Shown here: in pieces, positions 52,734 through 62,225 of the stretch
How positions within the stretch are numbered: the first letter of the stretch is position 1
Layout: each line of letters starts with the position of its first letter
NCBI GenBank assembly: GCA_023263785.1
Contig: JALQUO010000002.1
Span: forward strand, 124,308 to 188,307
Length of the DNA: 64,000 nt
Direction: 5' to 3'
DNA from: Rickettsiales bacterium
Lineage (GTDB): Bacteria > Pseudomonadota > Alphaproteobacteria > Rickettsiales > Midichloriaceae
Program-made: the position numbers and the translations under genes
The notes under the pieces: generated by a model
The model's input: only the letters and a program-made list of their open reading frames with translations
What the model was told of the DNA's origin: nothing
The model's database searches: none

Positions 52734-54977
52734 TCACTTATCTTTACCAAATGCTGTTAAAACAAATACATCCTCTTTAGCAACATCATATATATGATCA
52801 AATCTACCAGAAGATCCCTTGTGGCCAGCATTCATATTCATTTGCAAGAACAACATTTTATCTTTCATTACAGGTCTCAATCTTGCAACAAACTTAAGAG
52901 GTTCCCAATATGTAACTCTTTGGTCATGTAAACCTGATGAAATATACAGGTGAGGATATTCTTGATCTTTTATGTTGTCATAAGGAGAATAAGACTTAAG
53001 ATATTCAAATACTGACTTATCAGTTATAGGATTACCCCACTCTTTGAACTCAAGCGGTGTTAGAGGCAACGTATCGTCAAGCATTGTATTCACAACATCA
53101 ACAAAAGGAACTTGTGTCACTGCTGCTTTGAATAGATCTGGTCTATTGTTTATGCAGTAACCAATCAGTATTCCTCCAGCACTACCTCCTTCAATTGCTA
53201 TAGATGATGCATATCCTTTATCTTTTAAGTATTCTGCAACTTTTATAAAATCTTCAAATGTATTTCTTTTGTATCCTAGTTTTCCTGCTTCATACCACAT
53301 TCTTCCAAACTCACCACCACCTCTTATGTGAGCCTCTGCAAACACAAATCCTCTATCTAACATTGGGAAGATAGAAGGTCTGAAGTTAGTTGAAATAGTG
53401 ATGCCATAAGATCCATATCCATGCAAGTAGAGAGGCTTAGGACCTTTATCTTGAGATTTCTTATAGATGATTGTCACTGCTGCTTTGACGTTATCAGATA
53501 AATAAATATTATTTTTATCTTTAATTTCTTCATTGAAGTACACGGCAGGCACATCTAGCATTTCATAGCGCATTTCGTAATCATCTGGGTTGAAGCCATC
53601 GAACTTAATTTCTTTTAACTTATTTGTTTCAGCCGTATTGAAATCATATTCAAAGACTATTCCAGGTGTTTTAAAGGAACTATATTTATATCTTAACTTG
53701 CCTGAATCGAATGTTGTGAAGTTCAGAACTGCATCATAAGACGGCTCATCAAACTTAATGTCTTGTTTGAATTGTATATTTCCATCTTCTTGGTTGAGTC
53801 CGTAGACTGCTATGTTTGGCAATCCATCTTTCCTGTTTTCAAGAACAAGATTATCCTTGTAAGTTACAACAGTTGTTAGAGGTACTGACAGGTTATGAGC
53901 TATAAGCTCTTCAACTTTCGAATGATCATTTATATCCATCTTGACTAGGCGGAAGTTATCACCCATATCGTTTGTAAGGATGTAGAAGAAATTACCATTC
54001 TGTGCAACACTAAATATGTGTCCTGGTTTTCTTTCAAAAACAAACTTACAAGCTTCTGGACTTACTTCAGTTTCTCTCAGGCCAAGGTATTTAGATTCAG
54101 TTGAAGTATAACTACTTGAGTTAATAAAAAGGATGTCATTGCTGCTTGATTTTTCCATACCAACTTCAAAGGTATAGTCTTTCTCATGAAATATCTCAAT
54201 GTCAGGTGCATCTGAACCTATTTCGTGATACATAATCCTCTCAGATCTCCAGAATTCATTTGAAGGTATGTAGAAAAAGCCTTTACCATTTTGATGCCAT
54301 ATTATGTCGCCCATAGTGTTTTTGACTTTATCATCAACTACTTTACCTGTTTCAATTTCTTGAACCACGACATTGTATCTCTCATTTCCTTCATAATCCA
54401 CTGAGTAAGCGACTAGTTCTTGAGATGGGCTGACTTCTTTTGTATGCATTGTGAAGAATTTTGAGCCTTCAGCAAGTTTATTGCAATTCAAAAAGACATC
54501 CTTACCTACGTTGTTGCTATTAATCTCTTCAGTTATTTGTTTTATAACAGCTTCTTCACTCACACCTTCATCAGCTAGTCTTCTTGCATGATTCCAATAC
54601 TGATCATTTTCGAGAATATAACTGTAATAAAAATATTTATCATCCTTATAAGGCACAGTATAGTCCTTAATTGGAGTCTTAGCTTTTATCTCTTGGAATA
54701 TCTTTTCTAATAAATCTACCTTTTGTTTGAAAAATTTATCTGAGAATTCGTTTTCAGCTTTTACGTATGATAGAATCTCTTCATCTGAGATTTCAGGCCA
54801 ATTTTTGTCTCTTAACCGTTTGTATGGATCTGACATTTCAATTCCATGCACTGTAAATTTTTCAGTCCTTTGTTCGACTTTAGGCATATTGCTATGATCT
54901 TGTTTAGACATTGTAGAAATTACAAAGTATATAGCAATAAGAATGGAGAAAATCCATATAGATATATTTTTGATCAT
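52734..54977 (-). CDS. Oligopeptidase B-type serine peptidase with N-terminal anchor
   Basis: S9A prolyl-oligopeptidase family, cutting short peptides after basic residues. 747 residues: a hydrophobic segment at 4-22 (NISIWIFSILIAIYFVIS), beta-propeller to about 460, then the alpha/beta hydrolase domain with nucleophile in EGGSAGG (Ser near 598) and catalytic His in AGHKGSSGRF. Asp is expected in the HDQRVTYWE block. Oligopeptidase B is normally cytoplasmic without a leader, so the anchor, suggesting a periplasmic position, is noteworthy. It sits between lolA and the adaptor gene. Confidence 0.9.
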   Translation of the reverse strand: MIKNISIWIFSILIAIYFVISTMSKQDHSNMPKVEQRTEKFTVHGIEMSDPYKRLRDKNWPEISDEEILSYVKAENEFSDKFFKQKVDLLEKIFQEIKAKTPIKDYTVPYKDDKYFYYSYILENDQYWNHARRLADEGVSEEAVIKQITEEINSNNVGKDVFLNCNKLAEGSKFFTMHTKEVSPSQELVAYSVDYEGNERYNVVVQEIETGKVVDDKVKNTMGDIIWHQNGKGFFYIPSNEFWRSERIMYHEIGSDAPDIEIFHEKDYTFEVGMEKSSSNDILFINSSSYTSTESKYLGLRETEVSPEACKFVFERKPGHIFSVAQNGNFFYILTNDMGDNFRLVKMDINDHSKVEELIAHNLSVPLTTVVTYKDNLVLENRKDGLPNIAVYGLNQEDGNIQFKQDIKFDEPSYDAVLNFTTFDSGKLRYKYSSFKTPGIVFEYDFNTAETNKLKEIKFDGFNPDDYEMRYEMLDVPAVYFNEEIKDKNNIYLSDNVKAAVTIIYKKSQDKGPKPLYLHGYGSYGITISTNFRPSIFPMLDRGFVFAEAHIRGGGEFGRMWYEAGKLGYKRNTFEDFIKVAEYLKDKGYASSIAIEGGSAGGILIGYCINNRPDLFKAAVTQVPFVDVVNTMLDDTLPLTPLEFKEWGNPITDKSVFEYLKSYSPYDNIKDQEYPHLYISSGLHDQRVTYWEPLKFVARLRPVMKDKMLFLQMNMNAGHKGSSGRFDHIYDVAKEDVFVLTAFGKDK

Positions 54978-55000
54978 TGTCTTTTTTACAAGACCATATA

Positions 55001-56047
55001 TTAATTTGTATATGATTGTCCAGAAAGAATTATTCTACATTTTTCAGGTAGTCCAGAAACCCAAACTCCCTTCTCGTCCTCGTCGATAATTGCAACTTTA
55101 TGTATACTTGAAGTATTGTTATCATCAATTGTTCTCACTGCAAGATCTCCATCCTTATCTATTATGAGAGCTGATATAGGGATGTTGTGAGATTTGAATT
55201 CACCAACCTTGATTTTAACTTTCACTGATTCACCATCAGCAACACCAATTTTATTCTCTCCAACTGTCTTTATCACAAAGGTTCCGCTCTTTGGATCTGC
55301 AGAGTTTGCAACAAGTGATACCTTAGCATCAACTGTTTGATTATCCTCATTGATTATGATTGCTTCAGAGCTACTTTTTATTTCATTTCTTTCTTTTTGT
55401 GAGATATATGATTTTGTTTCGATTAGATTTAAATTTACAAACCTTCCAACTATGCTTTGACCAGCCCCAACATTTGCAAGGACATCTCCTTCTTGTACTA
55501 AGATTGAATCAACAACACCATCAAATGGTGCAAGTATAAAGCTATTTCTGAGAGCTGTCTGTGCTGATGCAAGGTCTGCTTCAGATGCATTTAATGCTGT
55601 TCTTGCATCTTCAACTGCTAGCTTTGAACCAAGTTGTTTTTTTTGTAGTTCGATTGCTGACTCATATCTTAGCTTAGCTGATTGGACGGCATCCTTCATT
55701 TGATCAAGTCTCTCTGATAGAGCTGAGTTTTCAATTTGAATTATTTTATCTCCAGCTTTTAGCTTTGTACCATCTGATACAAACTTCTTTACGACCTTAC
55801 CACTGATTTGAGTTACGAGATTTACACCATCACTTGCATATGCGATTGCCGATAGTTTGATATATTTTTGCTTCTCCTCGGCATTTGATTTAAGCGATCT
55901 CACAACAACATCAGGACTTATATCTGTAGACTTAGATTTCTCAGATGACTTAAAAATACCTGTAAGCATCCATAGAAAAACAATTCCAACTATCCAACTG
56001 ATAACTCTTAACTTCGGCTCTCTTTTTATTTTTTCTATAATTCTCAT
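55001..56047 (-). CDS. Membrane-fusion (periplasmic adaptor) protein, HlyD/AcrA family
   Basis: 348 residues. N-terminal span (about 15-30), lipoyl half-motifs (VTQISGKVVKKFVSDGTKLKAGDK in part: KFVSDGTKLKAGDKI) and APFDGVVDSILVQEGD, an alpha hairpin between, then a beta-barrel and membrane-proximal part. It would link an inner-membrane pump to an outer-membrane channel. No RND pump gene is beside it; the next upstream gene is an ABC exporter, 70 bases away, which suggests but does not prove an ABC-adaptor pair. Confidence 0.87.
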   Translation of the reverse strand: MRIIEKIKREPKLRVISWIVGIVFLWMLTGIFKSSEKSKSTDISPDVVVRSLKSNAEEKQKYIKLSAIAYASDGVNLVTQISGKVVKKFVSDGTKLKAGDKIIQIENSALSERLDQMKDAVQSAKLRYESAIELQKKQLGSKLAVEDARTALNASEADLASAQTALRNSFILAPFDGVVDSILVQEGDVLANVGAGQSIVGRFVNLNLIETKSYISQKERNEIKSSSEAIIINEDNQTVDAKVSLVANSADPKSGTFVIKTVGENKIGVADGESVKVKIKVGEFKSHNIPISALIIDKDGDLAVRTIDDNNTSSIHKVAIIDEDEKGVWVSGLPEKCRIILSGQSYTN

Positions 56048-56117
56048 ATCATCTGTATCTTACTTACTAGTTATAAAGAAATTCTAACATGAATTTAACT
56101 TTCTATAAATAGTAATT

Positions 56118-57911
56118 TTATTTATATGTGCCACTAGCATAGAGATTATAATAATAACTATTGTTAGACAGAAGTTCTTCATGCTTTCCCTGCTCTATAA
56201 CTTTTCCTTCTTTTATAACAATTATGTTGTCAGCATTTTTAACTGTTGAGAGGCGATGTGCAATAAGTATACATGTGCGGTTTTTGGTGAGGTTATTTAG
56301 ACCTTTTTGTACCAATAGCTCGTTATGAGTATCAAGGGATGACGTTGCTTCATCGAGCAGTAAGATATTGGGATTCTTCAAAATCGCTCTTGCTATTGCT
56401 ATTCTTTGCTTTTGTCCACCAGATAGTCTAACACCTTTTTCTCCAACAAATGTATTAAATCCATCTGGGAGTTTCTCTATGAACTCAGTTGCTGCTGCAG
56501 CCTCTGCAGCCATATATACTCTCTCTTTTGATGCAGTTGGTTCACTGTAAGCTATGTTGTCATATATTGTAGCTGAGAATATTGCGGGGTCTTGACTAAC
56601 ATATGCAAACTCACTTCTAAAGTCATGTAAATCAATCTTTGATATGTCTACATCATGATAAAGAATACTTCCACCACTGAGATTATAGAATCTTAAGATC
56701 AATTGGAATATTGTGCTTTTTCCTGCACCAGATTCTCCAACTAAGGCAGTTGTTTTTCCACCTGGGAATACTATTGAAAAATCCTTCAGAACAGGATTCT
56801 GTGGCTTTGATGGATAGAAAAATGTAACTTTATCAAAAATTATGTCTTTGAAGTGATGTGTATCAACTGGCATCTCTTGCACAACTGTTGTACTGAATAC
56901 AGATATTTCACTCATCTTGAGTGCGCCATGGCAGTTCTGTACATCTGGTTCCTTAGCAAGAAACTCTGATATTCTCTCTGACACACCTGATGCTTTTTGT
57001 ATATTGTTTATTGTCTCACTTAGGGCAACCATCGAAGCTCCACATATTATTGTCAAAAATATGAAGCTAGAGAGTTGTCCAGCTGACAGTGTGCCTTTTA
57101 TGACGTCAGCACTCCCAACCCAAAGAACTATGCCAACTGTTGAAAAAACACCAACTATTAGAGCAAATGTTAAGAAAGCTCTTGAGGATATCCTGTCCAG
57201 ACTGATTTGAATCAGCTCAGATAGCTTTCCTTCGAATCTACTCTTTTCAACATCCTCCTTAGCATATGCTTGGATTGCCTTGATGTTATGGATTATCTCA
57301 TCAGTTATTGAGGTCAATTCAGAAACTTTATCCTGCGCCCTTCTTGAGAGCTGCTTAGTGCTCCTTCCCATAACAATAACTATCAATACAAGCAACGGAA
57401 TTATGAGTCCTATGATTGCTGTCAGCTTTAAACTTGTTGAGATCAATAATATTATTCCGCCAGTTAGCATCACAATATTTCTCATCATGACTGACAAGCT
57501 ACTACTAATTATATTGTACATTGTTGTTGTGTCTCCAGACAACTGTGATAAGAGATCACCTGCCTTGTTGACTTCAAAAAAACTAGGAGAAAGACTTAAG
57601 ATCTTATCATTTATCTTCCTTCTGATATCAGCTATGACCCTCTCACCAACATAAGTTATAAAGTAAAATCTAAAGGCTGTAGCTAGGCCAAGTGTTAGAA
57701 CTATTAGAAAGGTCTTGATAACTGTGCTTGTAAGAATTGCGCTGTTGTTTGCAGATATCCCTTCATCGATGACATACCTAACGCTCTGACTCAGCATTAA
57801 GACTGAACTTGAACTGAAGACTAGTCCAATCACTGCATATATTGTTTCCTTTTTATAAGGCTCTATGTAGCTCAGGAAAGCTCTTATCTCTTTAAAGAGT
57901 TTGCTTTTCAT
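56118..57911 (-). CDS. ABC exporter (fused permease and ATPase), lipid/peptide exporter type
   Basis: 597 residues. Six spans over about 1-320, then ATPase with Walker A GESGAGKST, Q-loop YVSQDPAIF, signature RLSGGQKQR, Walker B ILLLDEATSSLD and H-loop IAHRLS. Closest in style to the MsbA-like/heterodimeric-like exporters of alphaproteobacteria; it is a second copy beside 34594-36384. It lies 4 bases after lepB and upstream of the adaptor gene. Confidence 0.88.
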   Translation of the reverse strand: MKSKLFKEIRAFLSYIEPYKKETIYAVIGLVFSSSSVLMLSQSVRYVIDEGISANNSAILTSTVIKTFLIVLTLGLATAFRFYFITYVGERVIADIRRKINDKILSLSPSFFEVNKAGDLLSQLSGDTTTMYNIISSSLSVMMRNIVMLTGGIILLISTSLKLTAIIGLIIPLLVLIVIVMGRSTKQLSRRAQDKVSELTSITDEIIHNIKAIQAYAKEDVEKSRFEGKLSELIQISLDRISSRAFLTFALIVGVFSTVGIVLWVGSADVIKGTLSAGQLSSFIFLTIICGASMVALSETINNIQKASGVSERISEFLAKEPDVQNCHGALKMSEISVFSTTVVQEMPVDTHHFKDIIFDKVTFFYPSKPQNPVLKDFSIVFPGGKTTALVGESGAGKSTIFQLILRFYNLSGGSILYHDVDISKIDLHDFRSEFAYVSQDPAIFSATIYDNIAYSEPTASKERVYMAAEAAAATEFIEKLPDGFNTFVGEKGVRLSGGQKQRIAIARAILKNPNILLLDEATSSLDTHNELLVQKGLNNLTKNRTCILIAHRLSTVKNADNIIVIKEGKVIEQGKHEELLSNNSYYYNLYASGTYK

Positions 57912-57915
57912 TAAA

Positions 57916-58659
57916 TTATCTCATCTTATTGACATCAACAAAGTATCTTTCTCCTTGAAATAAATTGAAAATGTTCTCTATTATTGAACCATTCCACAGA
58001 ACATATTGGGTTTTTCCCATAAGTCTAAGCTCATGAACATATCCTATCCCATTTGTGAACCTGCTGTCAATTGAGTTATTTCTATTATCTCCCATGAAGA
58101 AGTAATATCCTTCTGGGATATTATATATTCCTGTAGTGTTTGGAAAGGCTCCAGACTGATAATTACTGTCATAGAATACACTGTATTCACGTCCTTCAGG
58201 TGTTATTTCTATAAATTTGTCTAATGTTGATTTAGATCCATCAGAATTATCACTGTCAATTTTTTCAACGAACTTTTGTTCCATTGGACTTCCGTTGATG
58301 TATACAACTCTGTCGATCACCTGAACTTTTTCCCCTGGCATTCCTATCAGGCGTTTTATGTAAAACTTTTTTGGATCATTATCATTTGGTGAGCGGAAGA
58401 CTATTATGTCTCCTCTAACAGGTTTTTTGAAAAAAATTCTTTTCTCTATTGGAATTGGTACTATTGCTGAAAATGGACCGAAGCCATAGCTATATTTTGT
58501 AACTAAGATATGATCTCCAACCAATAAATTTTCCTTCATAGAGCCAGAAGGTATGCTAAATATCTCAAAAACACATCCTCTTACGATCATTGCAATTGTT
58601 AGTGCGTAAAGAATAGTCTTTCCGTGTTCGAGCCATGAACTGACTTTTTTATTTAACAT
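57916..58659 (-). CDS. lepB: Signal peptidase I
   Basis: Cleaves Sec and Tat signal peptides at the outer face of the inner membrane. 247 residues with one N-terminal span. Catalytic Ser40 (PSGSM) and general-base Lys102 (YIKRLIG), plus MGDNRNNSIDSR near 190. First gene of the operon that runs through ABC exporter, adaptor, opdB, lolA and receiver; divergent from secA, another export gene. Confidence 0.96.
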   Translation of the reverse strand: MLNKKVSSWLEHGKTILYALTIAMIVRGCVFEIFSIPSGSMKENLLVGDHILVTKYSYGFGPFSAIVPIPIEKRIFFKKPVRGDIIVFRSPNDNDPKKFYIKRLIGMPGEKVQVIDRVVYINGSPMEQKFVEKIDSDNSDGSKSTLDKFIEITPEGREYSVFYDSNYQSGAFPNTTGIYNIPEGYYFFMGDNRNNSIDSRFTNGIGYVHELRLMGKTQYVLWNGSIIENIFNLFQGERYFVDVNKMR

Positions 58660-58786
58660 TTTTTGATGAACAACTAATTGTTATAGAAATACCTTGGTAA
58701 TTCATTTGTTTCGATAAGTCAACTTGTATAACAGTTTGAATGCTGATATTTCTATATACAAAATATAATTAAACCACTGTAAATTG

Positions 58787-61432
58787 ATGTTTTCTTTTGT
58801 ATTAGGAAAGGTGTTTTCAACCCCAAATGAGAGGTTCATAAAAAAAATAGGACCAATAGTATCTCAGATAAATAATATGGAAGCTGAGATGAAAAAGCTA
58901 TCTGATGATCAGTTAAGAGAACATACAGCTCAGATGCGAGAAGTAATCTCCAAAAGCAATGATAATAAACAAGTCATTGATTCACTTCTCCCGAGAGCCT
59001 TCGCTGTTGTAAGGGAAGGGTCAAGAAGAGTTCTAAACAAAAGACATTATGATGTACAGCTCGTAGGAGGCGTGGTTTTACATAGAGGTATGATAGCTGA
59101 GATGAGGACAGGTGAAGGTAAAACTCTAGTAGCAACTCTCCCAGCCTACTTGAATGCTCTCTCTGGTAAGGGGGTACATGTTGTGACAACAAATGACTAC
59201 CTTGTGAAGCGTGACTCAGAATGGATGGGTAAGCTCTATAGATTCCTTGGTTTAGAAGTAAGTAATATTGTCTCTGGGATGTCTGATGATGAGAAGAGAA
59301 ATGCTTATAATGCGGATATAACTTATGGTACAAACAACGAATTTGGATTTGATTTCTTGAGAGATAACTTAAAGTTTGAGAAGTCATCCATGATGCAAAG
59401 ACCATTTAACTATGCAATCGTTGATGAAGTTGATAGTGTCCTTATAGACGAAGCAAGGACTCCTCTCATCATTTCTGGTAAGACAAACGATGATCCAGCA
59501 CTTTATGGAAGAGTTAATTCAATTGTTACAATGTTACCTGCTACAGACTACGAAGTTGATGAAAAGGCAAGAAGCGTACTACTCACAGAAGATGGACAAC
59601 ATAATGTTGAGGAAATTCTCAAGAGATCAAATCTTATCCCTCAAAACTCATCTCTTTATGATATTGAAAATATAACTGTCCTACACCATGTAGATCAATC
59701 TCTTAAGGCTCACTCTCTTTTCAAAAAAGATGTAGATTATATAGTGAAAAATGGTTCTGTAATGATCATAGATGAGCACACAGGACGTATAATGGATGGT
59801 AGAAGATATTCAGATGGCTTGCATCAAGCAATAGAGGCAAAAGAAAAGGTTAAGATACAAAATGAAAACCAAACAATAGCTTCCATAACTTTCCAGAATT
59901 ATTTCAGGATGTATCCGAAGCTAAGTGGCATGACAGGAACCGCTATGAAGGAAGCAGTTGAACTTGCAGAGATATATGGTTTACAAGTTATTTCAATTCC
60001 AACAAATCTCCCAAATAGATGTATAAACGATGATGATGTCATCTATAGAACAAACAAAGAAAAATATAAGGCAATAACTGATGAGATAAAATCAGCAAAT
60101 GTGAAACAACAACCTGTTCTTGTTGGAACAACAAGTGTCGAGAAGTCAGAATACATATCTTCTCTTCTAAAAAAAGAAGGTATAAAACACAACGTATTGA
60201 ATGCTAAGTACCACGAAACAGAAGCAGAAATAATTGGACAGGCAGGACGTGCAGGATCTGTCACGATAGCGACAAACATGGCTGGTAGAGGGACTGACAT
60301 ATTACTCGGAGGAAACCCTGAGATGATGGCTGAAAAAATCATGAGAGAAAAGCATAAACAGGAGCCAGATGATAACAAGGAGCTTTTTGACGAGGTGTTT
60401 AATGAGCTCAAAAAAGAGCATCAAAGAGAACAAGCTCAAGTAAAAGAAGTTGGTGGATTGCTTGTTATTGGAACTGAAAGACATGAGTCAAGAAGAATAG
60501 ATGATCAGCTGAGAGGGAGATCTGGAAGACAAGGAGATCCAGGAAGGACTAAGTTCTTCTTGTCAATGGAAGATGATCTGATGAGACTCTTTGGTTCTGA
60601 AAAAATCAGTGCTTTACTTTTAAGACTTGGTCTCAAAGAAGGTGAGGCAATAGTACACCCATGGGTCAGTAAGTCTCTTGAGAGAGCTCAGCAGAAGGTA
60701 GAAGCAAGGAACTACGAAATCAGGAAGAACATCTTGCAGTACGACGATGTGATGAATGATCAAAGACAAGTCATATACAGTAGGCGTAATGAGATCCTAA
60801 ATAGCTCTGAGGCTTTATTGGAAGGATTTAAGGCTTTGTGTAGTTCACAGGTTGATAAGTGGGTCAATGCATTCATAGATGACCTAGATGCAGAAAATAT
60901 GGACATGGAGATGCATAGAGTTTTCGGAGTGGAAAACATCGTCAAAAGATACATTGATGAAAAAGGAGAAATCCACAGAAAAAACAAGGGACAGTTAATA
61001 GAGTTCATCAATCAGGAAGTAATAAGCATATATCGACACAAAATAGATATGGTTGGTCCTGAGCAAATGATCGAGGTTATGCAGAATATAGCTCTCATGA
61101 CATTAGACTACCTTTGGAAGGATCATCTGCATAATTTGGATCAAGTGAGGCTTGGTATAAATCTTAGATCATATGGTCAGAAGAGTCCTCTGATTGAGTA
61201 TAAGAACGAGGCATTCCAGGCTTTCAAATCTATGCTTGAGAACTTCGAAGAACAGCTCATTGAAAGGATTTTTAGACTATCTATAGTGCATGAGCAAGAA
61301 CAACAAATACCTCAGGAGATACCTCAACAACAGCAGATCCCTGAGGGTGAGAGAATTCATAGAAATCAATTGTGTCCATGTGGTTCAGGGAAGAGATACA
61401 AGCATTGCCATGGCAAAATAGGAGTTATTTAA
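58787..61432 (+). CDS. secA: Preprotein translocase ATPase SecA
   Basis: Motor of Sec export. 881 residues from the ATG at 58787 (a TTG three bases upstream is unlikely to be used). Walker A MRTGEGKTL (106-114), DEVDSVLIDEARTPLIISG, the preprotein-binding region, GRAGSVTIATNMAGRGTD in motif V/VI, and the C-terminal zinc motif CPCGSGKRYKHCH (863-875) that binds SecB and lipid. Normal in every part. Overlaps the convergent methyltransferase by 8 bases. Confidence 0.98.
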   Translation: MFSFVLGKVFSTPNERFIKKIGPIVSQINNMEAEMKKLSDDQLREHTAQMREVISKSNDNKQVIDSLLPRAFAVVREGSRRVLNKRHYDVQLVGGVVLHRGMIAEMRTGEGKTLVATLPAYLNALSGKGVHVVTTNDYLVKRDSEWMGKLYRFLGLEVSNIVSGMSDDEKRNAYNADITYGTNNEFGFDFLRDNLKFEKSSMMQRPFNYAIVDEVDSVLIDEARTPLIISGKTNDDPALYGRVNSIVTMLPATDYEVDEKARSVLLTEDGQHNVEEILKRSNLIPQNSSLYDIENITVLHHVDQSLKAHSLFKKDVDYIVKNGSVMIIDEHTGRIMDGRRYSDGLHQAIEAKEKVKIQNENQTIASITFQNYFRMYPKLSGMTGTAMKEAVELAEIYGLQVISIPTNLPNRCINDDDVIYRTNKEKYKAITDEIKSANVKQQPVLVGTTSVEKSEYISSLLKKEGIKHNVLNAKYHETEAEIIGQAGRAGSVTIATNMAGRGTDILLGGNPEMMAEKIMREKHKQEPDDNKELFDEVFNELKKEHQREQAQVKEVGGLLVIGTERHESRRIDDQLRGRSGRQGDPGRTKFFLSMEDDLMRLFGSEKISALLLRLGLKEGEAIVHPWVSKSLERAQQKVEARNYEIRKNILQYDDVMNDQRQVIYSRRNEILNSSEALLEGFKALCSSQVDKWVNAFIDDLDAENMDMEMHRVFGVENIVKRYIDEKGEIHRKNKGQLIEFINQEVISIYRHKIDMVGPEQMIEVMQNIALMTLDYLWKDHLHNLDQVRLGINLRSYGQKSPLIEYKNEAFQAFKSMLENFEEQLIERIFRLSIVHEQEQQIPQEIPQQQQIPEGERIHRNQLCPCGSGKRYKHCHGKIGVI

Positions 61433-62126
61433 CAGCAAATAGAGTAATGAACTCAAATGATGCTCTGAGGCCATACAGCCTTCTGTATATATCTTCAACT
61501 GCTTCCCAGTAATGTTTTGTGGTATAGGGATGATCTGCCTGTACCATAGGATAAACATGACATATCTCGCGGAGGCTCTGAATTAGTTCTATGACACTAT
61601 TATAAACAAAAGTTGTCTCATTACTCATCACGATAGGTGTTTTGAAGCTTGACTGTTTAGAGATACTCAACAGACCTTCTGGAGAGATCTTTGGAAAAAT
61701 CCTCGTCACCATCCTGTTCTCACGCAAGTCACCTTCCATCATACTACTGGAAAGCTCCTGCAGGGTTTTACCTCCTAATATATTTGCTATAAAAACCCCG
61801 CCAGGTTTCAGGAGTCTCTCATAATGATTAAGTGTTATAGGCAAGTTATCTGAGAAATTCAGAGATAAATCAAGGAATATAAAATCAAATTCTTTATCAT
61901 TTGTATCCCATGAAGTACTATAAGTAATCTTTTTTGTACCTATCTCAAACTCTTTGAGCTGCTTCGGATTGATTGCCGCATTTGAAATGATTAGGATCTC
62001 ATCAAATCCTCCTGTCAAATCCTCATAGATATCCAACCCTATCTGTACAGAATAACTTTTTATTTTGTTTAGAGGATTCTTATATCTTCCTGCAATGGTT
62101 CTATATAGTTCTTGATCTATAAGCAT
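61425..62126 (-). CDS. NDUFAF5/BioC-like methyltransferase with degenerate SAM site
   Basis: 233 residues. The C-terminal two thirds match the NDUFAF5-type family (LLKPGGVFIANILGGKTLQE, then a PKISPEGLL block and EAVEDIYRRLYG). NDUFAF5 hydroxylates an Arg of NDUFS7 in complex I assembly. The N-terminal SAM motif I, expected as LDLGxGxG, is not recognisable (FDEILIISNAAIN stands in its place), so activity is doubtful. Start ATG at 62126; a TTG at 62138 overlaps an inverted repeat. It follows nadE by about 100 bases. Confidence 0.72.
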   Translation of the reverse strand: MLIDQELYRTIAGRYKNPLNKIKSYSVQIGLDIYEDLTGGFDEILIISNAAINPKQLKEFEIGTKKITYSTSWDTNDKEFDFIFLDLSLNFSDNLPITLNHYERLLKPGGVFIANILGGKTLQELSSSMMEGDLRENRMVTRIFPKISPEGLLSISKQSSFKTPIVMSNETTFVYNSVIELIQSLREICHVYPMVQADHPYTTKHYWEAVEDIYRRLYGLRASFEFITLFAVK

Positions 62127-62136
62127 TTTTAATGTC

Positions 62137-62225
62137 AAGTAATTTACTTAGGTATATATCTTATCAAATTTATTACAACAAACAAATGGCTCTAAAACAA
62201 GAAAATAATCTTAAGTAAATTACTT
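62137..62225. repeat. Paired 14-base inverted repeat between nadE and the methyltransferase
   Basis: AAGTAATTTACTTA at 62137-62150 and its exact complement TAAGTAAATTACTT at 62212-62225, 61 bases apart. Each arm is itself a near-palindrome (AAGTAA-N-TTACTT), as expected for a dimeric regulator's site. The distal arm covers the nadE stop codon, the proximal one the methyltransferase start. Confidence 0.55.
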
